Positions 1 to 13,070 of a stretch of 64,000 nucleotides of DNA are shown here, in pieces; the stretch's first letter is position 1; the number at the start of each line of letters is the position of its first letter. The notes beneath the pieces are model-generated. The model was not told the origin of the DNA and did not search any database. It saw nothing but the letters and a program-made list of their open reading frames with translations. This stretch comes from Gliomastix tumulicola. Lineage: Eukaryota > Ascomycota > Sordariomycetes > Hypocreales > Bionectriaceae. A program made the position numbers and the translations under genes. The stretch lies in the NCBI GenBank assembly GCA_001599755.1, contig BCHX01000001.1, positions 4,216,001 through 4,280,000 of the forward strand. Direction: 5' to 3'.

Positions 1-992
1 GTATTCGAGTTGAGAAAAGCGAGGCCGTATCTGAGCCAAGGTGAGGGGAGGAGAGGCCAAGGTCGGTGTGCAGCAAGTGAGAGCTGTCCGTTTAAGAAGG
101 CAAGCTGTTGGCAGCTGCAGGACTGAGTTTAGGCTAGTAGCGATCGGCTTTCTGCGGCACAAGGAGTCAAGGGCCCTGGCTCTTGTCCTAGCACTTTGGA
201 CTTTGTCTCTGGCTCCCTTGGTATCGTGTATGTAAATCTTACGAGTGCCTAACCTCTGAATGGCATGGCCTTTGGACATTGAGGGGCCAGAAGACGCTGG
301 GCGGGGCCGACAACGGGCAGCGGCAGGAACGGTCGACTGCACCTTCTCCGCATTGGCTTCCAGCGCTCTTGCCTTCCATCACAATTACAACACCGGGACA
401 TCTCAGCCCGCGCCGAAGTCGGCATTGGGCCGCACATGGGTCCTGATAAGCCTCCCGATCATTGCCGCTCCCCCACAAGCAGATAAGACACACCCTGCAA
501 CTCAACTGTCGTCAATGACACGATGACATGGCCCAGCGACGCCATACACAGGCAAGGCAGATCACGAGGAGTCTCATCGAATAAGCAGAAAATACTATAT
601 GCCATTGGATATCATTCCTATCTCCGCGTTCATTGTATCGATCCCATTGGTATCTCATCATCTCCAACTACTACTAACCTAAGGTACTATTCTCCAAGCA
701 CTGCAGCAGGTATCGATATTTATATGCCAATACGAGATCTGTGGCAACGCACATGAGCCACCCAAAAGCGGCACAAGACGAAGAGAAATTGGTAAACCAA
801 GAAGAGGAACAAGATGAAAAGAGAAAGGGAAAAGAAAGAAAGAAAGAAAAAAAGAGCCAAACAACAAGACACGTAGTGTGGTCATGCTAGGCTCTGTCGT
901 CTAGTCTTCGCATTGCGGCTACGACTCAGATCCTGACCAAGCATACCGCGCATGTGAAACATGATACCGTCATAAACTGTCATCCACCATTC
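1..992. other. Intergenic flank, no gene seen
   Basis: This stretch lies downstream of the PhoD-like gene, which reads leftward and stops at 993. Short open frames on both strands lack splice-linked continuation or family resemblance. A purine-rich GAAA-type tract runs from about 806 to 858. I see no RNA gene. Confidence 0.6.
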
Positions 993-3675
993 CTACTGCC
1001 CCTGATGTCCATCTTGAGTCGAGGCGGCGGGTGCAGCAGACGCATCGACAACAGCTGCTGGCGTCGCGGGCTTCTTGTAGTCAAGCAGAGGCACCGTCAG
1101 ACCATAGCCCTCGGTCAGACCCTGACTGTCGTGCTGGTTGATCTCGACACTGATCCGGATATCCAAGCTACCATCATTTCCACGGCCATGCGTGTCAATA
1201 GAAGCCGCCTTGTGACTAGTGCCGGCGCCAACCTCACCCTTGTGCAGGTGCGAGTGGCCACTCTTTCCATTGAACGACTTCTGAGCAGTGCCGTTCGTCT
1301 GGCCGTCCACCGCCACAGGAGCGTTGTTCGGCGAGTTCTCGGTCAGCGAGGCAAAGTTTCGGCTTGGCATTGTGCAATGGTTAGACCCAGCCGTCTTGCT
1401 CGAGTCACCCGGATCCTTGTTAAACAAATCCAGAAGCGTCTCGTCAGTATCGTGGTCGAGATGGTGGATCTTGTTTCGCTTCGCCAGAAGATTAGCCACA
1501 GCCTGAGGAGGAGGCTTGTTGACAATGGCCGACGAGACCACGTTGCCAATGTACCGACTGTCGTTCTCAGTTGGAATCTTGAGCTTCGGGTGCGAGTAGA
1601 AACGCCCAAAAGCAGCCAGGTGGACGTCACCCCCGAGGATGGTAACGCGAACCGAAAACTCAGCCGACACCTGCTGAAGCCGGTGGATGAGGCCTGCTCT
1701 CTCTGCCTTGTGGATCTTGGCTGTGTAGTGGTCGTCAAGATCGTCGAGTAAGTCGAAGCTGCCATCAAAGTGGTTGAACAGACCGCCACCCAGGCCGAAC
1801 CTCTTGTTCATGAGCTTGACGGGTCCTATCAGCGGGCTACGAAGAACATTCTCCAGCCAAGTGAGTCGCTACACGTCCAGTATTAGCCTTCGGAGACTCA
1901 GAATTTGATATGCCGAGGGAAGAAGGTACGCACAGGATAAGCAATGGGGATACCCAGCAGTACGATCAGATGCTTGATGGGCTGGGGCGAGCCAGCGGCG
2001 GCCCGCAATTCACTTCGCACACGGTCAAAGATGAGATCGTACGTCTCAGGATAGTTGATTTGGTGGCGAGTACGCTGGCATCGTCAGTATATCGGATCCT
2101 CAACAAGACATGCCATTGCTTACCTCCACTCTAGCATCAATACCCATAAGGGCCATACGCGCGCCCAGTCGGGTATAGACATTGAATGAGTGCTCCGCAA
2201 CATAGGGACCGGGCTTGTTTCCGATAACATATGACGGGTCAGTCTTGGGAGGTGCAACATAAGTGTTCATCATCTGGTTCGGATCTGGGCCTTGCGTGCT
2301 GGCTTCGAGAGCAGCGCTATCTGTTGAAGAGTCATATTGTCAGTCAATGGGCCTTTCAAAAATAGCCATGGAGCGTGGGAGGCCCTACCAGTAGTATATG
2401 TCGATGGTGGAGGAGGCATATGGTGCTGGAAGAGCATATAGTACTTATGCGCCACGCCACCAATACCGCGGAACACATCGCATCGCATGAAGTGATCGGT
2501 ATAGGAGCCAAAACCATCGATAATCTACAGCCATGTCAGTTAGCTTCGGACACGCACAGCTGTAAAGTCTTCTTCATTCCTCCTGATTGGGGCCCTCGAC
2601 TTACATCGTGGTCGTCCCAGATATTGAGCTGCGGGATCTGTCCATTGGCCGTAGAAAAAGGCTCCGTGTTGTACCATCTGATATAGTTCTTCAGATAGTA
2701 GTCGTCGCACTCGGCCCTCAGCTTGTCGGGGAAGGGAAAGTCGCGTCGCTTCTGAGGGTTGTGGATTTCTGTCCATGGACGCAGCGGGCCATTGACTCGA
2801 ATGCCGTCGTTGTAGATCTGGTCACCACCTCCCAGCATAACGTGGTACGGCGCCACCTCGTGCTTCCTCATCACGTCCCTCCACAAGCAAGCACCGCTCC
2901 ACGCGTCCTCGTCGGTGCCTACGCTGAAACCGTTGCAAGAGTGAAACATGATGCGCATCGACTCGCTGGTCGCGGGGACGAAGAAACTGTTGACTTTGGG
3001 CTTGTAGTCGGTCGAGAATCGCAGCTCGGGGATGAAGTATTCAAACTTGGTCTCGACCTCCTCCATCGGGACCACGATATCAAACGACCAGAACGTGTTG
3101 CGCGAGTCCGAGTACAGTCGCTGAGACTCAACTCTGGTGCCACCCTCCTTGTCGTCCGCTGCCCCATTCGCTTGTTCGGTCGCAGACGGGAGTTGGCCAA
3201 CGGCGCCAACACGACGAATGATGAGGGAAGGCTGGAAGATGACCTCAGTGCCGCCTCCCCTGACCACGACAAGGACGCTTCCGTGCCACTGGCCGTCTTC
3301 CATATGACGGTAGTTCAGCAGCGGACCGCAGACAATGAGCTTGCCATCCTCCGCCTCGACGCCGCGGCCGTCCTCTGTCGCATCCTCGGGGCGCGCATCG
3401 CCCTCAGCATGGCCAGCGGCCACCATGACGGGCTTGTAGTTGCCTCCTCCGCCATTACCGTCATGTTCAATGCGCGAAGACTTGTTGATAAAGCTGGCAA
3501 GGTCGCTCGTGTTGCCCCCCGCGGTGGGCTCTCTCGCTTCGCCAGCTTGCTGGGAGCCAGCATATTTGGAAAACGCCGACGATTCCTGATGGCGCCAGCG
3601 AGTCGAGGACGCGTGAGGGTTCGATCGGTTCTCCGTGCCCGGCATGGGGCTTCGGGATCTCGCGCGGCCGGTCAT
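993..3675 (-). CDS. PhoD-like metallophosphatase, fungal type
   Basis: Five exons give an 806-residue protein: 3675-2605, 2524-2389, 2320-2124, 2074-1934 and 1868-993, all with GT/AG borders and continuous frame. It belongs to the fungal PhoD-like group of metal-dependent phosphatases. Visible motifs are CNGFS (about residue 247), GGGDQIYNDG (282-291), WDDHD (353-357, continuing IIDGFG across intron 1) and GGDVHLA (594-600). These Asp/His motifs are typical metal ligands of the superfamily. The first 110 residues and a segment after about 640 are polar and probably disordered. No signal peptide is seen, so an intracellular site is inferred. The start is the first in-frame ATG and follows an in-frame stop. 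The physiological substrate is unknown. Confidence 0.88.
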
Positions 3676-6600
3676 CTTGAGGTGGGAGACCTAGCAATTG
3701 AAGAAGCTGGGGTTCAAAAGAAGCAGTTAGCGACTGGCAACCAACGAGCGATGGCGCGAAGCTGTCAATTCACATACAATAATCCGTTGGTTAAGGAATG
3801 CGACCGGCGCAAAGGGCTATGCAAAACCGCAGCGCAGATGTATTATGATTAGACAAAAGGGGAGCTTGGCGCGTCGACAGCGACCGCAGCAAGTAGCCAG
3901 AAAGGACAAGAATACCACAAGATTGATATCGTCCTGGCCAAAACAGCTGCAGCACCAGAATCCAAAACTTGGAGAGCCCGACTGGTCGCGGTCAAGCAAG
4001 ATAAGGAACAAGCTCCAGGGGCGCAGAAGAGCACAGAGGAGATTGGTGTGGAGGAAGAAGGAAGGAGGGTGACGGAGGGAGCAAGCTGGGCAGGAAGCTT
4101 CGAGGTGTGTACCTTCCTACTAACAAAAGCCTAAGAGGAGATAAATTCAACGGCAGCTCGAAGGAATTCTTGAGAATTGAACTCAGAGGAACGGCGGTTG
4201 CGGCAAGCGGCCGACAATCTCAATACGCAACCCAGAGCCTGACCTATGGTAAACAATGGGCTGACCCGTGATGACGATGCTGAGCCAAGACCTGTGCTGG
4301 CGGGCAGCCACAGAGCATGCAGCAGCAGCAGGGGTGTGTAGGACTGCGTGCGTAAGCCTCAGCTGGGCTGTGATGACTGTGTTGTAACCCTTCCGCCGTC
4401 CTTATTGGTACTTTGCCGGCCTGCTGTGCGAAGTTCAATCTACTCGAGTCAATGCCGAGTCTCCCTACACGAGGAGGCCTATCAAGACAGGATTCGTATC
4501 GAGGCGTCGTACGAAGCAGCTGGTCTTTCCGAGGTCATCGTCACAGAAAATCAAGTTCAAATGCGTCTGCCAAGACACTTAGATCAGAGGCCGAGAGGCT
4601 ATAGCGTGTTAGAACCTTAGCATCCACTGATTTCCCTGCTGCCGTTTTCGATACGATCCAGTCGCTATGGTGATCCTCATAGACCAGCTGAAAATTGCGA
4701 CCTTTGGAATTAGCTGCAGCTTCTAGGAGCAAGCAGCAGAATAGTTGTGAAGCGTGTGATGAACGTGTGGGTATCATCTTGCTTCGTTTCGCATCGGCTG
4801 ACCGGCGGGCCAAGATCGACTGACCATCATCCGGGTAGGATATGAGCCTTGAAACATTGCAACGTTCGTCAAATCAATGACCTCATTTGCTAGAGCTTGG
4901 GCTTGTGGGCAGTGGGGACATGTGGAAGTGCCGAAGTGGTGAAGGGTGAAGTTGTCAGGTTGTCTTGGACTGGAACGTAACGTGGGAAAGCCATGTTTAT
5001 CTCCCGAGAGAGACCCGAAACAGGGACATGTGCTAATAATCCGTCAAGTGATCATGATGTTCTCACCTTAAGCATTGTGAAGGGGATCTGGACAATGGAT
5101 GGAACCTCATGCCGCCTGATGCTCAAACAATGTGTGTAGGGTAGCTAGGCGAGTAGTTGACGAAAACTTCGAGCCACTAGGGCACTCAAGATATGTGGAT
5201 CTTCCAGCTCAATTATTCTGTCGCCCACTGGTCTGTGTAATCAAATTGCGGCTCAATCTGATTGGACGAGTGCGGGCCTGCCTGCTTGGATTACATAACC
5301 TTGAGTTGGCCGAACCCGCACACAGCTCTAAAAGCCAAAATTTTCTCCCTCAATCTTTAACCCAATTCGCTTCTCCTCCCAAACCTCGTTCGATGTTGTA
5401 CAGACATCCCGCATCAGCGACAAACTATTGGGGTAGATGAGCGCGATGGTCTTGCAACTTTGCAACTCCCTCTCTTGTGAACGACTACTCTATACCGGAA
5501 CCTTTTAGTGACCCAACCTATTGCTCCAATCCTCGACACCGTGGGTAGGACAAGCTGCAGATCTCAGCACACCGGATATGTCCTTCTCGTGGACAGATGT
5601 ATATCCTCCAGGTAAGGAAATGAAATTTGTGACGGCATTAGTGTGTACAGCAATGGGCTTCTTATCTGTGCTCTTCTTGCTGAAGGAAAATTCATCGTGC
5701 CAAGATTGAAACAACCCTGATATTACCAAACACCTTTGCTCTGAATTCCCTACGGACATTGGTGCATGAAGTTGGGGTGACATGAAACATGGATGCCTTT
5801 TGGTCTTTGTGAGAATGTACTCCGTAGGCAAGCAAGCTTCTCGGACTCGGCTGTATTCTTGTGCGATGGGTCGCCAGCGAACACTGTTCTGCCTCTCGAT
5901 TGACGGCACTATACTCAATAGCTCACAGCTGAAGCGAGTCATGATGTCTACAAATAATATGAGCTGGACCATGCCACTGCAAGACATGATTAATGAGCCG
6001 TCTGGCCCGTTTCGTGGAGCTATCTGGGGCTGTCTGAGGTGTGCACACTCCGCATTATTGTGCATTGCAGTTGTGCGCATGTTCAGCATGACAATGTCTG
6101 ACAGACTCTTGTTCTTGTTGCATGACAATAAATAGTACGGATAATATGGCGACAGTAAAGGATAAAAGCCGTGCCGCAGACCGCTCATGTTGATGGGATC
6201 GCAATCCACCCCAGGATGGCACTTTTTTGCTGTTTCAATTGGCCCTGGTACGGAGCCTGACTAATATCCAGCAAGCCGGTTTAGCCAGACCCTCCATCAA
6301 TGTGCTTCCCCAACTGATCACAGATCGGAAGGGAGAAGGGGGGTCGGGAGGCCAAGGCCGATGGCACTCAGTCGCAGCATGCCATCAACGAACCACCATG
6401 CCGTCAGTGCGAGGTATACGAGCAAGACGCAGATCACAAAATGTGATTATTCCGGTCACGCTTGACCTGCGAGATGTGCTGGACTTGCCAGATTCAAGCG
6501 GATGAAACCCACGTCACGCGACTGACGGGCAAGTTGTGGCAACTGCAACTGCTCAACATGGGAAACTGCACTGGGTCAAGATTCCCTTTTCGCTGCTAGT

Positions 6601-7796
6601 GCACACGACTGCATGAGAAGGGGCCACCCTTGGTGCTTTCCCGTCATCATTAAGGGTCGGGTTCCAGGAAGAGGGGTCTCTATTTTTGCAGTCTGAGGCG
6701 ACCAATCACGGCGCTTCCTCGCATGCAACCTTACCACATTCTGCACTTTTTGGGGAAATGGGATCCTGTACCTGACTGATGGATCTTGGGCAGGAGCCGC
6801 TAGCAGCAGGAAGGAACCTCATCACCTCAGGTTTCAGGTTCTGGGCAGGGCCCTTCAGCAGCCTCAAATCGCCACGAGAATGAATCCTCGGACGAGAGGT
6901 TGGGAAATAGTGCTCATACACACGGCAGCGGTGGTCAATGCAGCGCACGGCCGCCAGCAAAGCGGTCAAACCTCTCTCGACCCGGCCTGAGCCTTGACCG
7001 ACTTGCCGGCCCATCAAGGGTCATTTCATTGCGTCCCCCACCTTCCACTGAGCTACGGATCATCTGATTTGGGGTAAGGTAATAGGCCGTCATTTGTCAT
7101 TTTCACACTGTCTCTCCGCTTCGCAAAGGGCGACCCTGGTCTGCCTGGCTCGCCCAACCAATTCTCCAGGCTCGCACGGCTCGCATCCTTCTCCCCGATC
7201 CTCCCTCAGACCTGAGAACCCCCTCCTCGCCTCTGAGGGATCGTTTGCCCACCTCGGACGCACGCGACGCCAAATCGACAGGGCCACCCCCTTGCAGTTG
7301 CAGTGAGAGGGCGAATTCCTCCCGGCTACCGTCACATACCTTCAGAAGGGGCCAAGAGGCTCCATGCATCGGTCATTTCTTGTCAGTCATGGAGTGCATA
7401 TGTCACACTGTCACTGTGTAAGAACCCCGGTCGCTGCCATCCTGGATCTGAGTGGAGGCTGCAATTATAGCACTAGCACATCACTATTAGTATGTCTCTT
7501 AGGAGCATTGCCTTTCTTTGTTCTCCTGTCTCGTCCGACCTCACATTCAATTGTCCTCTTTTTTTTTTCTTACTTTTCCCCTCCCCATCTTTCTGCTCGC
7601 CGGCCCTTGCTCCCTATGCATGCTGATCGGGATTGTGAGATCATGATTTGCTGATTGCAGTAGCCAAGGCTTCGTTGTCAACTAGACAACCTCCAGGTTC
7701 TTGCATCTTCATATACCGGGGACCTGGTGGTCGACCCAAGCCTCTTTACCTCGCTCATCTTCCTTCGCGGCCTCCCCTGCCCCCAAGTCACCGAAA
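3676..7796. promoter_or_regulatory. 4.1 kb divergent intergenic region
   Basis: Shared upstream region of the PhoD-like gene (-) and the DUF1765 gene (+). Open frames such as that at 5505-6209 on the minus strand have no recognisable domain and no coding-like composition. A pyrimidine-rich stretch at about 7505-7590 lies close to the DUF1765 start, as is common in fungal core promoters. I found no tRNA and no transposon remnant. Confidence 0.5.
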
Positions 7797-10700
7797 ATGG
7801 GGTTCACCTCATCGCCTGGCATAAGCCGATCAACCTCTACCCCTAACCTCACCTCTCTATCCACCTACCAATATGGCACTTCCGCCCAGCAGAGGCCTGA
7901 GCGTGGCTCAGGCAGGGGATTTGACGAGCCCTCGTTTGACACCGAATTTACTCTAGACACCACATTTCGAAGTGAAGCGAACTCGAGATCCTTCACTGTG
8001 CTGCAATCGGCAGCTGGCAACAAGATGGAAAGCCAGTCACAGCCACCACCGGCACCGATTCGCCGCAGAACGGGATCGTTGATGGACAAATCTCGCCAAT
8101 GGTTTCCTCTGTCAAAAACAGCATCCAAGGATGCGGCCCCGGCACGCTCAGAGACGCCCAGTCGAGATACGTCAAACGATATCAAGTCAACATCGCCCGG
8201 CCTTGCGAAAACGACGACGGAAGCTTTGACGAACTTCGCAAAGCGGTCATGGCTGCCTTCCTCGACACCCTCGGCATCTCCCCCGATCAATAATTCGACC
8301 TCGAAGTTAGTTGGATCACGGCGACCTGATTTGACAGTGGATCGGGAAGCAGCAGTCAACCGATGGTCGGAGCCAACGAAAAGCACACCCATCTCTCTCA
8401 CACGGGCTACATCATACTTCAACAAGATGAAGCCGAAACAGTCTCTGATTGAAAAGTCAGTTGACTCGGACTCGAGGAGCGATTCTTCTGAGGCAAGCGA
8501 CGGGACTCCAGCAACTAGTTCACCAGCCATCTTCAGCCCCAAGACCTCGCCCGATGACAATACAGACACACCAACGACCGACGACTCATTTGGTGGACCG
8601 ACAGTACAGCTCAATGATCCACTGTGGCCAGCCTTCAAGGCAGCTGAGATGGACTTCGGTGTCTTCACGACGAAGTCGGCATCACAGAAGGTGATCATGG
8701 TTCGAACAAATTTTCTGCCCTTTCTGCAGAAGACTGCAAATCACTGGTCAACGAAGAGGCTATACCCCGAAGATCTGGACCGGAGAACGCAGGTTCTGAG
8801 CGTTTGGTGGAAAGAGATGCTGGATATGCTGGATGGAACCGCAGTCGTCAAAGTAGACCGGCCAATCTTATACGAGGCGCTCACCGCTATCATGATGAGA
8901 CTGGAGTGGAGACTCACAACGCCTCATTTTCTGTCGGCTGCAGACCGCAATCTTCGGGAGACACTGCGATGCGATTCATGGGGGAAAGGACAGCCTTCGC
9001 CTTCAGATGCGGACAAGCCTACGACACTGATCGAGGCGGCAGAACGCAACGTGCGGACGACGTTTATCTCTAACCTGGTTAAGCAGGTGGTATTTGCCGT
9101 TGAGAAGGCTTCACTGCGATATGCCCCGTTCCCGCTCATGTCATTCGTTGGCAAGACCTGCGCCTATGCCTTCTTCTTCATTCCAGGTTTCGCTGAAATT
9201 CTCGCTCAACAATGGAACATCCCACAGCATCAGCTCAGGCGCACCGCCGACGAACTTGGTGTCCCTCCAGTCTCCGGGGCAGAGAAGGAAACCTTTGCAC
9301 TGTTTCCCCCACATCTGCGCTCGCTTACCTGGACAACACCGAGATCGATGTTTACTTTACTGAGACGGAAATATGAGACGCCTGCATCGATGCCGACCCT
9401 ATCTTGGACTGGCCACTGGACACCGCGATGGAAGGGTCTTGATAACGATCTGTTCTTCGTTTTCTGCAAATACTTCCATATTCTCTCGAACGACTTTATG
9501 CCCCCTGACCTCTCTATGGCAGAGAAGGCTCAGTCTCCCGCCTTTGTTCTCGTCCAAGCCCAGCTCCTCCTGACTATCGACAAGACCTTGCACCGTCGGT
9601 CAGAGGAGGCTGCCGCTGTCAACACTCCTCCGCCTCCAACGAAAGGGCCTCCGCTCGTTGACCTGTCCGCCGAACCTGATGCCACTACATTGGGCCTCTC
9701 CCTACCGCTCTCAGAGCTGGGTGCTCTGCCCAAGAACATGTCGGAAAGCGCCGTCATTGTGTTACTCAGAGAGGTGTTGTTTGATTCAACCGCAGACCAA
9801 GAAGGTGCACGGCAGACTTTTGCAGAGACGTTCTCGCGTCTAATGGCCGGTGCCGTTCGCAAGACATCTCTATTCGATAGCCATGCATGTTTCACCCTGT
9901 GCGATTTCTTGGAAGAGTCACTGGCTCTCTACGACGAATTTGCGTGGCCAAAAATGCCAAACCAGTACAGCGACTGGTCATTCTGGCTTGACGTCTTCAA
10001 GAAGATGCTCTTGTCTCTCAACACCGTTACTGAGGTTCGAGTGTTGTGCTTCATCTTTAGCATCTGGAAGATTCTCACCCGAGATCCCAAGCGCAAGGCT
10101 GCCCTGTGCATCGACTGGCTTTTGAGTGAGGAAGTGTTTAGCTCCTTCTACAATCACTGGTGCCCCTTGGTCCGGGGTTACTATCACCGACTTCTATGCT
10201 GGAGAATTTGCCGCTGTGAGGGCGAGCCTAGCGAGTTGGATTTGTAAGTGGACGCTTAGATCTCAAAGTTGGATGTGGCGGCTAACTAACTGTAACATAG
10301 GCGAATCTTCAACTTAGCAGCACTGCGGCTCAAGACAGCATGGTCTCACTATCTCTATCTGAAGCAGACAGCGGAGCAAGAAGGACGCTTCCCACCATCG
10401 ACTGCAGCCATGGTCCCGACACCAGGCAAGAAGTTCATGATAATTCGCCTGGAACCAGAACCGACTCGGATCGGACCGTCTCAGACCTTTGAACAGATGT
10501 CGAGATCGACCGGACCTGAGATTATCCTCGGCGATGACGAGATAGGAATCGGACTGATTACTGGTTCCAACGCTGGGACTAAGAAGAAGAAGTCTCTTCT
10601 GGATAAAGTAATCGCATTTTCCGCTCAAGTTGGGCACACCCCGGTCTCTCTTCCGGATGATAACCTGGGCTTGAGGCCAGCTATCCGAACCGGGTCATGG

Positions 10701-11360
10701 GATGACGAGCTGAGCAACGCTCGACGTGAGACTGCGGAATCTAGGGTCCGATCACCACCACTCCCAAGCACTTCGACGTTCGGCTCGATCAACGGTATAG
10801 ACTCGACGGTTTCTTCGGCTGTTCCTGAGCAGCCAGCCAATCCGTTCAGGTTCATCCTGGCACTCTGTGAGCCAGCCGGTCCGCCTCTGGAGCGAGTTCT
10901 CACTGTTCCTCGACTGCCCATGGCTGCGCAAAGTGCCATCACACTTCCAATCCGGGAGTCTTCACTTTCGCCCTCGTCTAACAAACTTTGGCCGCCGGCG
11001 CCAGACCGACCCCCGCCTCCTCCGCCTACAAGTGCTGTGGGCGGTATGGGTCCTAGTTCTGATAACCAAGGTGTGAAGGATATGAGGTCGTCGCAGGATG
11101 ATGTACCCGCGATGGGGAGCGATACACCTACTGCACCATTGGAAAGGACTACTGCCGATTCGGTGGGGACCTTGAGCAAGCCGATGGGAATCTCGGGCAA
11201 AAATGCCGTGTATGCCGGACGTTCTCTGGCTGAGTGGGCACAGGTTGTTGCTGAATGCAATCATTTTGCAGAGCGACGTCGCCAGGAGGGCGTTGTCGCT
11301 CTGAAGGATATCGAGGTACCTGCACTCATTGTGGACGGGTTCCAGGGGATGGGTGGTTAG
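7797..11360 (+). CDS. DUF1765 (UPF0592-like) protein
   Basis: Two exons, 7797-10243 and 10301-11360, give 1168 residues. The 57-nt intron has GTAAGT and ACATAG borders and restores the frame as LRIFNLAALRLKTAW. The frame is open back to 7686 but has no ATG before 7797, and that ATG has A at -3. The first 270 residues are Ser/Thr/Pro-rich and likely disordered. A long helical core from about 270 to 900 includes the hydrophobic segment FVGKTCAYAFFFIPGF. The tail is polar with a proline run near 1055. The layout resembles the fungal DUF1765/UPF0592 family. I recall the yeast member as a Hog-pathway scaffold, but that link is from memory and the function here is not shown by sequence. Confidence 0.75.
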
Positions 11361-11773
11361 ACTTCCAGGACTTGGTGATCGAAGGAGGTTGGTCAATTCT
11401 CAGGCTCTATGGGGCAGCGAGACGCTGCGCACACTGAGCGATCAGGGTTGTGAATAATCACTTAGAAATTGTATGCCGCACAGCAGCGACGACAACAGGA
11501 GGACTAACATACACGCCATGTTTCAGGAGCATCTCATGCAATTGCGAAATTATCACTCGGCGTTCTCATTTCAGCGAAGGGAACAAAAGGTTTCAGGGTC
11601 AGGTGTACAGACATAATCAATACCAATGTTGCTGAACGTTTAAGTCTTTATCCATTTTGCAGAGCCTTCGTGATCCTGTTCTGGGCGTTTGACATGGTCT
11701 GTTCGGTAATAACATTCCCGTTCGCAAAATGCACCGACTGAAGGATCTGCTTGGTAGTCCTTGAGTGCTTTGT
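11361..11773. other. Convergent 3' region
   Basis: Between the DUF1765 gene (+) and the BTB gene (-). On the minus strand 11773-11648 stays open in the BTB frame after its TAG and could be a further BTB exon (see findings). Nothing else is seen. Confidence 0.45.
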
Positions 11774-13070
11774 CTATTCAATCAGCTCCCGGTCATCCCC
11801 TCGCTGGGAGACGTCGGCCTTGCCTGCCCTACGACCTCTCATGGCCGTTGCCGGATCTCGCTTGACGAAAGACTGCTCGGCGTTGCCCCGCAAAACTGCC
11901 TCCATGATGGGCGAGATCAGATTCTGGACCGTGGCATCACCCTGCCGCACCTCGAGGGTATGCCAGGCCCTCCACTCAGCGAGGTCCGGATGCGACAGCG
12001 TCTGGTTGACGCGCGCCCGCACGTCGACGAGCGCCATGCGGAACAGCGGGGAGGGGCTATCCTCGGACTCGGGATGTGCTGAGGCCGACGGGAGGAAGAG
12101 CGGCGTCACACGCGCAGAGACGGACTGGATGACGAGCACGCCGAGATCCTCGCGCGAGACGACCGGGTGGTCGGATACAAGGTGCCGGTCGCGGGTGGTG
12201 ACGGTGCCGAAGTTGGTGCTGGCTCGTGAGGCGCTTCTTTTCTCGGTGAGCTTCTCGCCCATCTTGTTGCAGGCGTTGACGATGACCATGAGGCGGTCGC
12301 GGCGGAACCTCTTCATCGCGTCTGCAGTACGTGTCAGCGCTTTCCGCAAGAATGCATGTCGCCCTGGATCAAACGATTTACTTACCCAGGACATCGAGCT
12401 CCTGAAGATACTCGTAGTCTGCCAGCTTGATACCACTCGTGTTCTCAACCAGCTCCGCCTCCTCATCCAAGGGGCATAGCAAAGCGAGCCTCTCGCCCAC
12501 TACCTGGAACAACTTGTCCTCGCCGAGAGTCCAGGAGACAAAGAGGAGAAACTTCAAGAGAGCCGGCTCGATGTGGGTAATGTTCGTGCGCGTCTCGACC
12601 ATGAGCTTGGCCAGCCACGCAGAAGAGTAGGGTCTCAGGACGCGGACCATCTCGTACTTGTGAGCGAGACGCACGACTCGGAACAGAGTCTCGATGTCCG
12701 GGATGGGGATGCTATTCGCAATGTCGTAGCGTGAGTGGATGATGTCCATGAGGATACAGAAGGCCTCAGGGTCGTCGTCCGGGAAGTTCTGACGGATCAT
12801 CGCGCTGGCTCGTCCGCGTCCGCTCGACGAGGACGAAGAAGAAGAAGAGCGAGAAGGGGATGGGGCGTCCTGGGTCATGCAGGCCTCGGTGAGGTTCTTC
12901 CGGAGGACGGGGGAGACGCGGCACAGAGCGCGTGAGTCGACGAGGACCTCCTGCCACGGCTGACGGCCGACGGTGATGCGCAGGTCTGGGTTCGGGTCGA
13001 AGGACTGCCGGTGGAAGCGGGTTCCGCCGCCTAGAGTGCCGCTGAGGCTTCTTCGGACATATGAGAGCAT
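11774..13070 (-). CDS. BTB/POZ domain protein
   Basis: Two exons, 13070-12386 and 12321-11774, give 410 residues; the 64-nt intron has GTAAGT and CTGCAG borders. An N-terminal segment (PDLRITVG, then VDSRALCRVSPVLRKNL) and the following DDDPEAFCILMDIIHSRY and LFRVVRLAHKYEM match the order of a fungal BTB/POZ fold, which mediates dimerisation and often links to cullin-3 or transcription. A poly-Ser insert (about residues 73-83) interrupts the BTB domain. The C-terminal half is helical without a recognised domain. The start ATG is clear. The 3' end is uncertain: the stop TAG could be a 3' splice site. Confidence 0.78.

Noticed and set aside
954..1751. 265-codon plus-strand open frame
   Set aside because: It is a shadow of the last PhoD-like exon, with no recognisable protein features.
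2587..3852. 421-codon plus-strand open frame
   Set aside because: It is antisense to exon 1 of the PhoD-like gene, whose domain motifs and splice chain are clear. The antisense frame has no domain.
5505..6209. 234-codon minus-strand open frame in the first large gap
   Set aside because: No domain, no coding-like composition and plus-strand frames overlap it. It could be chance in AT-richer DNA.
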